Below, in pieces: positions 16,481 through 25,360 of a stretch of DNA of 64,000 nt (within the stretch, counting starts at the first letter, position 1; the number at the start of each line of letters is the position of its first letter). Made by a program: the position numbers and the translations under genes. The DNA lies in NCBI GenBank assembly GCA_964351655.1, contig CAYGPD010000001.1, positions 62,001 through 126,000 on the forward strand, read 5' to 3'. The stretch is from Hirschia sp964351655. Its GTDB lineage: Bacteria > Pseudomonadota > Alphaproteobacteria > Caulobacterales > Hyphomonadaceae. Under the pieces are notes generated by a model. That model saw only the letters and a list, made by a program, of their open reading frames with translations. It was not told the DNA's origin and made no database searches.

Positions 16481-18042
16481 TATTCTGACGCACCTTTCGT
16501 GTCTGAAATACCTTCAGTTGGTTTGGTCATTTCATTTGATGTTGGTGGAAGAATAACACCTGATTTTTTCAAAATAGCTTTTCTGATATTTTCGATGCCT
16601 TGATCAAAAGCCAAGCGACGCTTTGCGCCATCTAACCAGTTTTCCAAATCAGTTGAGATGCTGCCATTGATGGCATCAGCTTGTGCGATGGCTTCTGCAA
16701 GGTTTTGAGATTCGAGTGCGATGGTGATATTGTGGAGCCGACCTGCATTGTCGACATTGTCACCAGATGTACGTTTCACCGTTACAACACCGCTAAAAGC
16801 TTTGCGGGCCCAATTCCATCCATCATCTTTTGCCGGTGTTGTTGCCTTTGCCATAAGCGTGTCTTTTAATTGAGCAAACTCGCTATTGATTTTATCATGC
16901 GGAGGTGCGCCACGTCGGGCAATATCCATCAGACCCATTACACTCTCATCAGGCATTACCTTAGCGAGATCGTTCCACGCACTAGAAAAGGGCTTGCCGC
17001 GCGCAGAAGCGGCTTCAATTTTGGTAACCGCCAAGGATGCTTTCGCCATATCTTCAGCTAGATTGATAGTCGGAGACTTTGGAGCACTTGCATTTTGCCG
17101 TGTTTGTTCATTGCGTAATTGTTGGACGTCACTCTCTATGCCCTTAACGGATTTTTGAGTTTGACTTAAGCTTAGTGTCAGATCGCGGATAGCATCGGAT
17201 CGAGCTTGCATAGCTTTGGTCAGGTTGTTTTCGGCCTTTTCGATTGCCTCAACCCGTTTAATGAGATTGGAAATGTCTGCAGAGACCTTTTCTGAGGCCT
17301 GGGGAGCGGACGATTCCAACTCAGAAGACGCCGTTTTAGTGTTTTGTAACTCAGCTAATTTTGTTTCCAACATATCTAATTGGGTTAAGACAGCCAATAG
17401 ACTAGACGGACGGTTGGAAGGCGTGTCTGTTTCACCTGAAGTTTCTGTGGTCTCAGATTGTGGATCTGTGGGTGAGTCATTTTCTATCGTTGCGGTGTCC
17501 GTTGTGGGGGTGTCAACGGGGGTATCACTTAGAACAAGTTCCAGATGGGCTGTCAGAAGGTTTAGCTCATCGCGGATAGATTGTTCGCCTTCAAGGCGGG
17601 CATCAAGAGTTGCTTTAATGTCTGCTATCGTCGTGTTTTGACGTGCCTCAATCGCTGAAATAGAGCCGCGAACATCTTGTACACGTTGGTTTAGGTCTTT
17701 CTGGAGCTTTTCGACAGCGAAGATCTGGTTTTTAACTTCGGCAGGTGCAAATTTGGCAGTATCAACACCGCTAGAACCGGTTGCAACCATCGCGATTGCG
17801 GCACCTATAATGGAAGAAAAAGCACCTGTCGTGAGCATTGCTCCCCAGCCGGGACCACTTTTCTCGACTGTGGTTCTAACTTCAAACGGTGTCGTATCTG
17901 GTTCTGGTGTGATGTTTTCAAACTCAGCATCGATAGGAGATGACTCAGACTTTGTCTCGGACTTTGTTTCAACACTTTCGGCTGCCGCGTCCTTTGCATC
18001 AGCTTGAGAGTCGTTTTTATTTGAATCCGATGTATCGTTCAT
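16480..18042 (-). CDS. Mitofilin/Mic60 homologue, inner-membrane protein
   Basis: 520 aa. The N-terminal cytoplasmic part is about 70 residues, acidic and Ser-rich. One transmembrane helix (around GWGAMLTTGAFSSIIGAAIA) follows, then a long coiled coil with a Thr/Glu-rich insert. The C-terminal mitofilin signature region (NLAEAIAQADAINGSIS, LENWLDGAKRRLAFDQGI) closes the protein. Mitochondrial Mic60 shapes cristae junctions; alphaproteobacterial relatives tether or bend inner membrane. Position between hemD and hemY supports the call. Confidence 0.88.
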   Translation of the reverse strand: MNDTSDSNKNDSQADAKDAAAESVETKSETKSESSPIDAEFENITPEPDTTPFEVRTTVEKSGPGWGAMLTTGAFSSIIGAAIAMVATGSSGVDTAKFAPAEVKNQIFAVEKLQKDLNQRVQDVRGSISAIEARQNTTIADIKATLDARLEGEQSIRDELNLLTAHLELVLSDTPVDTPTTDTATIENDSPTDPQSETTETSGETDTPSNRPSSLLAVLTQLDMLETKLAELQNTKTASSELESSAPQASEKVSADISNLIKRVEAIEKAENNLTKAMQARSDAIRDLTLSLSQTQKSVKGIESDVQQLRNEQTRQNASAPKSPTINLAEDMAKASLAVTKIEAASARGKPFSSAWNDLAKVMPDESVMGLMDIARRGAPPHDKINSEFAQLKDTLMAKATTPAKDDGWNWARKAFSGVVTVKRTSGDNVDNAGRLHNITIALESQNLAEAIAQADAINGSISTDLENWLDGAKRRLAFDQGIENIRKAILKKSGVILPPTSNEMTKPTEGISDTKGASE

Positions 18043-18108
18043 TTTACTAAGTCTTCCTGATCTCGTCCCCTAAACCCTTATCATTAATGCGCTATATATG
18101 TGTTCAGT

Positions 18109-18843
18109 TCAAGGTGAGATGAGCTGTTCTAGTAGGCTATTTTCATTGGGTTTTGCAGCAAATTTCACCCGCCTATTGAAGATATCTTCTAGAGGTTTTC
18201 CCGCATCAGGGGAAATTGCGATACATTCAGGTAAAGTGACGGTTGATAATTTATTCCAATCTTGAAGGGCTGCATCGATAAAGCTCGCTGCCATAGGGGA
18301 ATGTATGAGTATCACATCGAGTTTTAAGTCCATCAAAAGACGGTTGCGTAAATTTTCTTCAAAGTTGATAGGCATACTGGCTTTATAGATAGGCATAAAC
18401 CGAGCATCATACCCATATTCAATCAATGTCTCGATGATGTTTCCACGTGGGTTTGCATTGGCCATGTGTAGAAGAGGGCCATCTTCCACACGCCAATGGT
18501 CTTGAATAAATTTGAGTAAGATGTCCGCATCGCCTCGCGCAGATAGTATATTCCGAAAGCCTGCTTGATGTGCAGCTTGTGCTGTCGCATCGCCGACGCA
18601 AAAGACTTTTTTTGCTTTTCGAAAAGGCGCACGAGGAGCAAACTGAACCCCGTTTTGGCTTGTAAACACTATAGCGCCGGTGAAGTTTTGCTCATTAAAG
18701 ACTACCGGCATTGGTGTTAATTTTAGGGCGGGTAGTTTTTCAGGGAGTAATCCCATTTTAGTTAATCGCGCCATGGTGTGCGTTGCACCCGGCTCTGCGC
18801 GGGTCACTAAAACTGTACGCCAAGGTGTGTCTTTGTGTGTCAT
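18109..18843 (-). CDS. hemD: Uroporphyrinogen-III synthase
   Basis: 244 aa. Cyclises hydroxymethylbilane to uroporphyrinogen III. Sequence conservation in this family is weak, but TAIVFTSQNGVQFA-like (here FTGAIVFTSQNGVQFAPR), VFCVGDATAQAAHQAGF and LLHMANANPRGN are typical, as is the four-base overlap with hemC. Expected to be cytosolic and limited by the hemC product. Confidence 0.93.
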   Translation of the reverse strand: MTHKDTPWRTVLVTRAEPGATHTMARLTKMGLLPEKLPALKLTPMPVVFNEQNFTGAIVFTSQNGVQFAPRAPFRKAKKVFCVGDATAQAAHQAGFRNILSARGDADILLKFIQDHWRVEDGPLLHMANANPRGNIIETLIEYGYDARFMPIYKASMPINFEENLRNRLLMDLKLDVILIHSPMAASFIDAALQDWNKLSTVTLPECIAISPDAGKPLEDIFNRRVKFAAKPNENSLLEQLISP

Positions 18844-19820
18844 AGAGAGTTACTCTTTGAAGCGTCACGTGCTTGCGCGACTTTCTCTCCTAGCTCAAGA
18901 CCAATTCTTGTTGCATCCTCTGCGGTGGGAATTGAGGCTTGGCTATGTTCTGCGAACCAACGCTCACTGCCATCATCTTCCAACACTTCTCCTGCCATAT
19001 GGATACCACTGACCGTAAAAGAGAAATGGCCGGCAATAGGTGTCCGACATGATCCATCCAGGCGGGTGAGGAAGGCGCGTTCAGCATGAGCGGCGATACG
19101 CGATTCAAGGACATCTATTTGCGCGCTGGCCTCAATGAGCCAATCGGGTGCATCATCGCGCAAAGTCGTGCAGACAATTCCCTGTCCACATGCGGGAAGC
19201 ATCTGGTCTTTGGGCATAAAACCTGCGGCTTTATCTGTCATGCCAAGGCGATTTAGACCTGCAGCGGCGAGCAGAGTAGCATCGGCATGGCCCTCTGCGA
19301 GTTTTCGAAGTCGGGTTTGAACATTGCCGCGAAACATGACGATTTTCAAATCAGGGCGAAGGGCGAGCGCTTGGGCGCTTCTGCGCAAACTGGCGGTGCC
19401 CAAAGTGGCACCTTGAGGAAGATCTGAAATGTTGGCGACTTTGCCAAAAAGGGCGTCTCTAGCATCCTCTCGAGGTAGGTAGCTACCCATAATTAAACCA
19501 TCAGGGAGGATTGTCGGTACGTCTTTTAATGAGTGAACGGCGATATCGATGCGGCCTGTTAACTGGGCGAGGTCTAACTCGCGGGTGAAAAGGCCTTTCC
19601 CGCCAGCATCTTGGAGACGTTTATCAAGCAATTGGTCGCCAGATGTGGTGAAGGAAAGTATTTCAATCTCAATTTTGTCGCCGAGGACATTTTTTAAGCG
19701 CGTTGCAAAATCTTCTGCTTGCTGAATGGCTAAGGGTGATCCGCGCGCACCGATTTTCACCAATTGGGCACTGTTTTTTGCGTTGACTGGCGTGGGGGAG
19801 ACCGGATTTTGAGTGCTCAC
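18840..19820 (-). CDS. hemC: Hydroxymethylbilane synthase (porphobilinogen deaminase)
   Basis: Polymerises four porphobilinogen units into hydroxymethylbilane. KIGARGSPLAIQQAEDF, SLKDVPT and the cofactor-binding Cys in LDGSCRTPIAGH are all present. I place the start at the GTG at 19820 (326 aa, with GGAG about 10 bases upstream). The longer frame to 19913 would run into the divergent tsaD gene and adds non-conserved residues. It is the first gene of the hemC-hemD-Mic60-hemY operon. Confidence 0.94.
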   Translation of the reverse strand: MSTQNPVSPTPVNAKNSAQLVKIGARGSPLAIQQAEDFATRLKNVLGDKIEIEILSFTTSGDQLLDKRLQDAGGKGLFTRELDLAQLTGRIDIAVHSLKDVPTILPDGLIMGSYLPREDARDALFGKVANISDLPQGATLGTASLRRSAQALALRPDLKIVMFRGNVQTRLRKLAEGHADATLLAAAGLNRLGMTDKAAGFMPKDQMLPACGQGIVCTTLRDDAPDWLIEASAQIDVLESRIAAHAERAFLTRLDGSCRTPIAGHFSFTVSGIHMAGEVLEDDGSERWFAEHSQASIPTAEDATRIGLELGEKVAQARDASKSNSL

Positions 19821-19904
19821 GATGAGATATTCTCCAATTTTTGCAACGACTTTGTATTGTGACGCTTGGTATTGTGCATAATGGGGAGTACAAGCGCGAC
19901 GATC

Positions 19905-21023
19905 ATGATGCAAGATACACCTAAAATACTTGATAACCCTATTATATTAGGTCTCGAATCCAGCTGCGACGAAACAGCCGCCGCTTTGGTGCGCCGTTGC
20001 GATGATGGCGGTGTTGAGGTTCTAGCAGAGCGCATAGCCAGTCAAGATGACAAGCATGCTGCTTTTGGCGGGGTTGTGCCTGAGATAGCGGCGCGGGCTC
20101 ATGTCGAGCGAATGGATGGCCTAATTAAAGAAGTGATGGAAGAAGCCCAGCTTGATTGGAAAGATTTAAGCGGTGTGGCGGCGACATCTGGCCCTGGACT
20201 GATTGGCGGTGTGCTTGTGGGGCTGATGACGGGGAAAGCCATTTCATTGGCGCATGATTTGCCGTTTATGGGAATAAATCACCTTGAAGGGCATGCTTTG
20301 TCACCGCGTTTGACGGGGCAAGTTGAGTTTCCTTATCTTTTGCTTTTGGTATCGGGTGGCCATTGCCAGTTTTTGATGGTGAAGGGTGTGGGGGACTATG
20401 AACGCCTTGGCTCAACTATTGATGATGCGCCGGGGGAAGCTTTTGATAAAACCGCTAAAATCATGGCGTTAGGCTTTCCTGGTGGTCCGGCTGTAGAGCG
20501 GTGGGCCAAGCAAGGAAATGCAGAAGCGATTGATTTGCCACGTCCCTTGCTGAACCGCAAAGATACGCTGGATATGTCGTTTGCGGGCCTGAAAACAGCT
20601 GTACGGCGCGCTGTAGAATTAGAACCAGTGAATGATAAACGAAAGGCGGATATCTGTGCGAGCTTTCAGCTTGCTGTTGCGGATATTTTATCCACGCGCA
20701 CACGCCAAGCTATGGATATTTTCAGAGAGCGTATAAATGCTGAACGCCCTCATTTTGTTGTGGCAGGCGGTGTTGCAGCAAACCAAACATTGCGGTTTCG
20801 ATTGGAAGCGGATGCGGAAGAGGCAGGCTTTGCATTCGCCTCGCCCCCTATGAGGTGGTGTACTGATAATGCTGCGATGATCGCCTTGGCAGGACTTGAA
20901 CGCTATCTGCTCGGCCAGTTCGACCCGCTTGATGTGTCTGCGCGTGCCCGCTGGCCCCTTGATGGTAAGGCTGCGGTAAATTCTCCAGCTTCGGGTAGCG
21001 GACGCAAAGGTGCCAAAGCTTAG
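19905..21023 (+). CDS. tsaD: tRNA N6-adenosine threonylcarbamoyltransferase
   Basis: Transfers the threonylcarbamoyl group to A37 of ANN-decoding tRNAs, working with TsaB, TsaC and TsaE. The ASKHA fold is clear: ILGLESSCDETAAALV at the N-terminus and the metal-binding H-x3-H in INHLEGHALSP. GLKTAVRRAV and VAGGVAANQTLRFRLEADA follow. The start is uncertain. The frame opens at a TTG at 19866; ATGs at 19881, 19905 and 19908 are more credible, but none has an ideally spaced SD. Divergent from hemC. Confidence 0.94.
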   Translation: MMQDTPKILDNPIILGLESSCDETAAALVRRCDDGGVEVLAERIASQDDKHAAFGGVVPEIAARAHVERMDGLIKEVMEEAQLDWKDLSGVAATSGPGLIGGVLVGLMTGKAISLAHDLPFMGINHLEGHALSPRLTGQVEFPYLLLLVSGGHCQFLMVKGVGDYERLGSTIDDAPGEAFDKTAKIMALGFPGGPAVERWAKQGNAEAIDLPRPLLNRKDTLDMSFAGLKTAVRRAVELEPVNDKRKADICASFQLAVADILSTRTRQAMDIFRERINAERPHFVVAGGVAANQTLRFRLEADAEEAGFAFASPPMRWCTDNAAMIALAGLERYLLGQFDPLDVSARARWPLDGKAAVNSPASGSGRKGAKA

Positions 21024-21118
21024 ATTTGCAAACTTAAATCTTGTATCCTGCATTGGCATGTTTAGAATCATTGAAAGATAATTGCTTGAAAAGCAAAACG
21101 AGTTGAATTGGAGCAGAT

Positions 21119-22111
21119 GTGAGTTTTGAAACCATAGGCGTGATCGGTGCAGGCGCATGGGGAACAGCTCTAGCTATTAATGCTCAACGCGCCGGCCGGA
21201 ATGTGGTGTTGTGGGCGCGAGAACAAGACGTTGTCGACGCGATCAATAATGACCAGAAAAACCCAAAATATCTTCCAGATGCAGCTGTTGAAGGTATTCG
21301 TGCCACCAGTGACATGGCTGAAATTGCAAAATGTGATGCGGTGATGGCGGTGACGCCAGCCCAATTTATGCGAGGAAGTTTAGAGCTGCTTGGTCAATCT
21401 GCACCTGAAGGCATTTCGGTGATGCTTTGTTCAAAAGGGTTTGAAGCAAGTTCGCTGAAAATGATGACGGATGTATTGAGCGAGTCTATTCCTAGCGCTG
21501 TGATTTCTGTGCTGTCTGGACCTTCATTTGCAAAAGATGTCGCACTTGGTTTGCCAACTGCTGTTACCTTGGCAGCGTCATCTCTCGAAGAGGGCGAGCG
21601 CTGGATGGATGCCATTGGACGTCCGGAATTTAGACCTTATTTTTCGGATGATTTAATCGGCGCAGAAGCAGGCGGCGCGGTAAAGAATGTGCTGGCGATT
21701 GCGTGTGGTATTGTCGAAGGCAAAGGGCTTGGAAAGTCAGCGCATGCTGCGCTTATCTCACGTGGGTTTGCAGAATTAACGCGTCTGGGCGTGGCATTGG
21801 GCGCAAATGCAGAAACGCTAAAAGGTTTGTGTGGATTGGGTGATTTGGTGCTGACATGTTCTTCTACCCAATCGCGCAATATGAGTTTTGGGTATGCATT
21901 GGGGCAGGGGCAGACAGTGTCGCAAATCCTAGCATCCCGCACGGCTGTGACCGAGGGCGTTGCGACTGCGCCTGCAATTGCTGCCTTAGCGAAAAAGCTT
22001 GATGTTGAAATGCCTATATGTGAGACGGTTGCTGAAATCGTTGCGGAACGTATAACGCTTTCTCAAGGTATAGAGGCGTTATTGAAGCGACCTTTTAAAG
22101 CCGAAATATAA
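21119..22111 (+). CDS. gpsA: Glycerol-3-phosphate dehydrogenase [NAD(P)+]
   Basis: 330 aa. Reduces dihydroxyacetone phosphate to sn-glycerol 3-phosphate for phospholipid synthesis. NAD-binding loop VIGAGAWGTALAINA, then LSGPSFAKDVA, the catalytic-Lys region GGAVKNVLAIACGI and the C-terminal LCGLGDLVLTC. The start is a GTG at 21119 with GGAG about six bases upstream; the overlapping ATG at 21117 reads straight into a stop. It lies between tsaD and yciI on the same strand. Confidence 0.96.
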   Translation: MSFETIGVIGAGAWGTALAINAQRAGRNVVLWAREQDVVDAINNDQKNPKYLPDAAVEGIRATSDMAEIAKCDAVMAVTPAQFMRGSLELLGQSAPEGISVMLCSKGFEASSLKMMTDVLSESIPSAVISVLSGPSFAKDVALGLPTAVTLAASSLEEGERWMDAIGRPEFRPYFSDDLIGAEAGGAVKNVLAIACGIVEGKGLGKSAHAALISRGFAELTRLGVALGANAETLKGLCGLGDLVLTCSSTQSRNMSFGYALGQGQTVSQILASRTAVTEGVATAPAIAALAKKLDVEMPICETVAEIVAERITLSQGIEALLKRPFKAEI

Positions 22112-22126
22112 TAGCGGAGACCTTCA

Positions 22127-22420
22127 ATGGCTTATTTTTCAATTTATGCGATGGATCGCCGCCCAGATGGTCCTACTATTCGGGCTGAAACACGTCCAGC
22201 TCACTTGGAGTATTTGCGTCGTTTAGGAGATCAGTTGAAACTTGCTGGCCCTGTTATGGCGCATGATGGAGAAACAGTTGCTGGGTCACTGATTGTTGTT
22301 GAGGCAGAAAACCTAGATGCGGCCCATGAAATTGCGGCAGAAGATCCATATGCAAAGGCAGGCTTGTTTTCATCTTGCGATGTTCGCTTATACAAGTGGG
22401 TTTTTAATCCGCCTGAATAA
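22127..22420 (+). CDS. YciI family protein
   Basis: 97-aa ferredoxin-like fold protein (YCII domain): RPAHLEYLRRLGDQLKLAGP with the conserved His near residue 26, and an Asp in AEDPYAKAGLF. Relatives include muconolactone-isomerase-like and dehalogenase-like enzymes, mostly of unknown function. It is separated from gpsA by 15 bases with GGAG before the ATG. The 3' end overlaps pqiA on the other strand by 17 bases. Confidence 0.85.
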   Translation: MAYFSIYAMDRRPDGPTIRAETRPAHLEYLRRLGDQLKLAGPVMAHDGETVAGSLIVVEAENLDAAHEIAAEDPYAKAGLFSSCDVRLYKWVFNPPE

Positions 22421-22937
22421 ATTTATCGCGGGCAGATAAAGTTGGATTAGCGGCGCTATCTTTTGAAGATTGCGCCGTTATTTGTGATGATTGGGGAATA
22501 AATTCAGCGGCGAAGGCGGCAAGTATTACACTTAATGCAAAACACCAAGCGCCCGGTTGGCTGGCCACAGATGCAAGGCCGGATTTATGCGCGGCATACA
22601 CGCTGACTGCCAATATCAAAACATCGAGCATAGACCATTTACCCAATCGAGCGAGCCATTTCGTGATTGGCGCAAATTGGCTTTTAGGAGAGAGCACTAA
22701 AGCTGATAAGAGTGTGAGTTTGGAAATTGGAAAAATGAGCGTAAACACGACAAGAATGCTTGCCAGAAAATAGTCTTTCTCGTCTGCGAGCCCTGCAATG
22801 ACCGACAAGAGAGAGGGTGTGTCTGTGAAAAATTTTAGCTTTTTAAGTTCGATTAAAGGCAGCAGATAGCCAGCCGCTAAAAGCGGCCATGCGATTACAA
22901 CACATAATAAAGCAATGCTACGCTTAAGGGCGATCAT
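22404..22937 (-). CDS. pqiA: Paraquat-inducible protein A-like membrane protein
   Basis: 177 aa with about four membrane helices and a PqiA-type core (FPISKLTLLSALVL, WLARLGKWSMLDVLILAV). This is a single PqiA domain, about half of E. coli PqiA, and it lacks the cytoplasmic zinc-binding Cys pairs. PqiA proteins work with MCE proteins (PqiB) in lipid transport across the envelope; no MCE gene is in this window. Followed upstream by pyrF at 18 bases, probably one operon. Confidence 0.8.
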   Translation of the reverse strand: MIALKRSIALLCVVIAWPLLAAGYLLPLIELKKLKFFTDTPSLLSVIAGLADEKDYFLASILVVFTLIFPISKLTLLSALVLSPKSQFAPITKWLARLGKWSMLDVLILAVSVYAAHKSGLASVASQPGAWCFALSVILAAFAAEFIPQSSQITAQSSKDSAANPTLSARDKFIQAD

Positions 22938-22955
22938 AATGTGCGCCCTTTCATA

Positions 22956-23852
22956 TTAGTTTTGGCGTACAGCTCTTAATAGATCAGATTGGGCAGCATC
23001 TATAGCAGCATCTACAGCGATATCCCATTCTTTCGCAGTTGAGGCGTTTTGTGCAGCATCAGGAAAGGTAATTGAGCGAGATGCGTTTACGAGGCCGCCT
23101 TCAAGTCCTTTCGGGCCGCTCACAAAACCTGCAACGGCTTCATTTGCGCCAGCGCCTTGGGCTCCATATCCAGGAACGAGGAAAGGACAAATAGGAGCTG
23201 CTTGGCGCAATTGTTTAGCTTCCTCAGGGCCTGTAGCACCCGCAACAAGCATAAGGCCAGACCATTTTGTATCTTTACCCTTAAGGCGTTCTGCAAGTGG
23301 ATTTAGAGCTTGAGCAACCCGCATAAAGAGAGGTGCGCCTTCTAAATCCTTGGCTTGAAAATCGGCAGATCCTGCATTGGATGTGCGCGCAAGGACAGCT
23401 ATGCCTTTGCCTTCACGCAAAGCTACATCTACAAAGGGTTCAAGTGTATCTAATCCCATATAGGGATTTACTGTGATGGCATCAGAGGGAGCGCAGGCAT
23501 CGGCACCTAAATATGCCTCAGCATACCCAACAGCAGTTGAGCCAATATCTCCGCGTTTTGCATCCATCATCACCAGAAGGTTTGCTTTTTGGGAGGCAAC
23601 GCAAACGCGCTCTAATGCAGCAACACCTTGAGAGCCCCAACGCTCAAACAGGCCAGCTTGCGGCTTGACCATGGCGACTTTGCCTTCGCAGCGAGCGATG
23701 ATTGCTTCACCCCAATTGGCGACGCCTTGAGGCGTGTTGCCGCCAAAAAGGGCAGGTATGCGTCCAAAGTGAGGATCAACACCGACGCACAATGGGCCAA
23801 GATTAAGGGTAGCCTGCATAAGGCGGTCAGCGAATGGAATTGGTGAGGTCAT
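22956..23852 (-). CDS. pyrF: Orotidine 5'-phosphate decarboxylase, long (type 2) class
   Basis: Last step of UMP synthesis. 298 aa, longer than the usual alphaproteobacterial enzyme of about 230-240 aa. The active-site core is MMDAKRGDIGSTAVGYAEA, where D-x-K-x-x-D is diagnostic, and CVGVDPHFGRIP starts the barrel. The KxxD sequence with GSTA belongs to the class known from actinobacteria and myxobacteria. It lies between pqiA and a periplasmic protease gene, with short spacers on both sides. Confidence 0.93.
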   Translation of the reverse strand: MTSPIPFADRLMQATLNLGPLCVGVDPHFGRIPALFGGNTPQGVANWGEAIIARCEGKVAMVKPQAGLFERWGSQGVAALERVCVASQKANLLVMMDAKRGDIGSTAVGYAEAYLGADACAPSDAITVNPYMGLDTLEPFVDVALREGKGIAVLARTSNAGSADFQAKDLEGAPLFMRVAQALNPLAERLKGKDTKWSGLMLVAGATGPEEAKQLRQAAPICPFLVPGYGAQGAGANEAVAGFVSGPKGLEGGLVNASRSITFPDAAQNASTAKEWDIAVDAAIDAAQSDLLRAVRQN

Positions 23853-23873
23853 AAGGGTCTCGAATTTGAAAAA

Positions 23874-24710
23874 CTAGCGTGTTGCTTCGGCCTGACAAAT
23901 GACTTTGACAACGGAAAGTTCGCGGCGCAGACGGTCTGCTTCTCTGCCATATGTGCCTGTGCCGATTGTGAAATCATTGCTTGTTTCATTTTGTGCTTCA
24001 GGATTGGAACTGAGGACGCGACCAAGAGATTCTGGCGCTGCTGTATATATGCGGCCTCGGCGCGGACTTTCTGCAACGGTGACGCCTACAATATTACCAT
24101 GATTGTCAAACACTGGACCGCCACTAATACCAGCGAGAGTACCCTTCAATCCGCGTGTGCGTCCCATTTCAGCCCATGCAAGTACAGGCTCCTCATTGCG
24201 GTAGCGCCCACGCGTGATGAGACGGGAGCGGGACAAAAGACGAGAAGATACCTCTCCAGGTTGGCCTTGAGGGTAACCTATGTGAAAGCCAGCTTGGTTT
24301 AAGCGCAAATCTTCAGAGGTGCTGACATGTAGACTTTTGGGAGCGCTTTGCGTTTTTAATATAGCGATGTCTGAATCTTCCGAAGTAATGATTTCGCTAA
24401 CGGGCATTATGCGACCACCACCATAGAGTAGACCGACATTCTCACAACTATCGACCACATGGCGGGCGGTCATCCAATAACCTTTTTGGTCAATCGCAAA
24501 CGCTGTTCCCATTCCATCAGCGGCGTCACCGATCTGGACGAGGATTTCTTCATCAAAAGCCTGTGCTTGAGGAAGGATAATTCCAGAATCACCATACATT
24601 TCGACAGGCGGTGCTTCAGGGGCGTCGGCTTTATCGCGTGCGCCAGAAAAAAGCGCCCATAGGACAATGCCCAATACAGCAAAAAGAACGATCCAGTCTG
24701 GTATACGCAT
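23874..24710 (-). CDS. Membrane-anchored trypsin-like serine protease
   Basis: 278 aa. An N-terminal helix (WIVLFAVLGIVLWALFSGA) would anchor it in the inner membrane with the protease in the periplasm. The triad is readable: His in YWMTARHVVDSC, Asp in SEDSDIAILKT, Ser in LAGISGGPVFDNHGNIVG. It lacks a PDZ domain, so it is not a DegP-type enzyme. A C-terminal extension contains CQAEATR. It sits in the pqiA-pyrF-protease-DUF350 run. Confidence 0.85.
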   Translation of the reverse strand: MRIPDWIVLFAVLGIVLWALFSGARDKADAPEAPPVEMYGDSGIILPQAQAFDEEILVQIGDAADGMGTAFAIDQKGYWMTARHVVDSCENVGLLYGGGRIMPVSEIITSEDSDIAILKTQSAPKSLHVSTSEDLRLNQAGFHIGYPQGQPGEVSSRLLSRSRLITRGRYRNEEPVLAWAEMGRTRGLKGTLAGISGGPVFDNHGNIVGVTVAESPRRGRIYTAAPESLGRVLSSNPEAQNETSNDFTIGTGTYGREADRLRRELSVVKVICQAEATR

Positions 24711-24744
24711 AGAATATTACTCTTATGAGGAACAATCGGGCAGT

Positions 24745-25176
24745 TTACAGGCGCGCAACATTTGGGTCCCAAAGTGCAGATGAAATAATCAAGGCAGACG
24801 CGATTTTTACAGCGATTAGAAGAATGGCAGCGCCTGCTTCATCGTTTTCAATTCGTTTTGGTAGATCTCTAAGGATAAGATCTACGAAGCGGAAGGCAAG
24901 AATTTGAATGAGAAGGGCGACAATGCCCCAAATGATTAAGTCCGCTAAGGAAACCGAAGAAGCAAGACAAGAAGCAATTGGGATTGCAAGACCAATGATA
25001 ACACCTGCAAGGGCGAGACCTGCAGAGGCATTTCCTGATCGCAAAAGCGCCATTTCTTTTTGGGGAGTAAGTAAGATGTAGAATGTACATGCTAAAAGCA
25101 GCAATGCGCCGGCTGTACCGGTATAAATTAGGAAACTGGGAAATCCTGAAACAAATGATTCAACAGCAGCTTTCAT
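24745..25176 (-). CDS. DUF350 family membrane protein
   Basis: 143 aa with four predicted helices, matching DUF350 by SAGLALAGVIIGLAIPIAS and the internally repeated two-helix unit (LADLIIWGIVALLIQILA). DUF350 proteins are of uncertain role and sometimes travel with protease-like or stress genes. The AGGAC before the ATG is good. It lies 34 bases upstream of the serine protease, so the two likely share a transcript. Confidence 0.82.
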   Translation of the reverse strand: MKAAVESFVSGFPSFLIYTGTAGALLLLACTFYILLTPQKEMALLRSGNASAGLALAGVIIGLAIPIASCLASSVSLADLIIWGIVALLIQILAFRFVDLILRDLPKRIENDEAGAAILLIAVKIASALIISSALWDPNVARL

Positions 25177-25234
25177 AGTTGTCCTACCCTCATTTTGCGC
25201 TTTGCGCGTTGTGTGACTGATTTAAACACGCGGA

Positions 25235-25360
25235 ATGATATTTGGCGCTCTAAAATTTGTTGATCTGATTGAAACGGGGCTGAAGGCCTTGGTCAAGGTG
25301 CTGTTAACATTCATATTGGGTGTTTTTGCAAGTTTCCTGAATGCGTGTGGGTCAATTTAG
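25235..25360 (+). CDS. Candidate 41-aa membrane peptide
   Basis: A small frame from ATG 25235 to TAG 25358-25360, opposite in strand to both neighbours. The product begins MIFGALKFVDLIETGLK and contains one hydrophobic helix (VKVLLTFILGVFASFL). Codon use is like that of neighbouring genes, but there is no well-spaced SD: GCGGA abuts the ATG. Its stop overlaps the end of the gene at 25357. It may be a chance frame. Confidence 0.25.
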   Translation: MIFGALKFVDLIETGLKALVKVLLTFILGVFASFLNACGSI

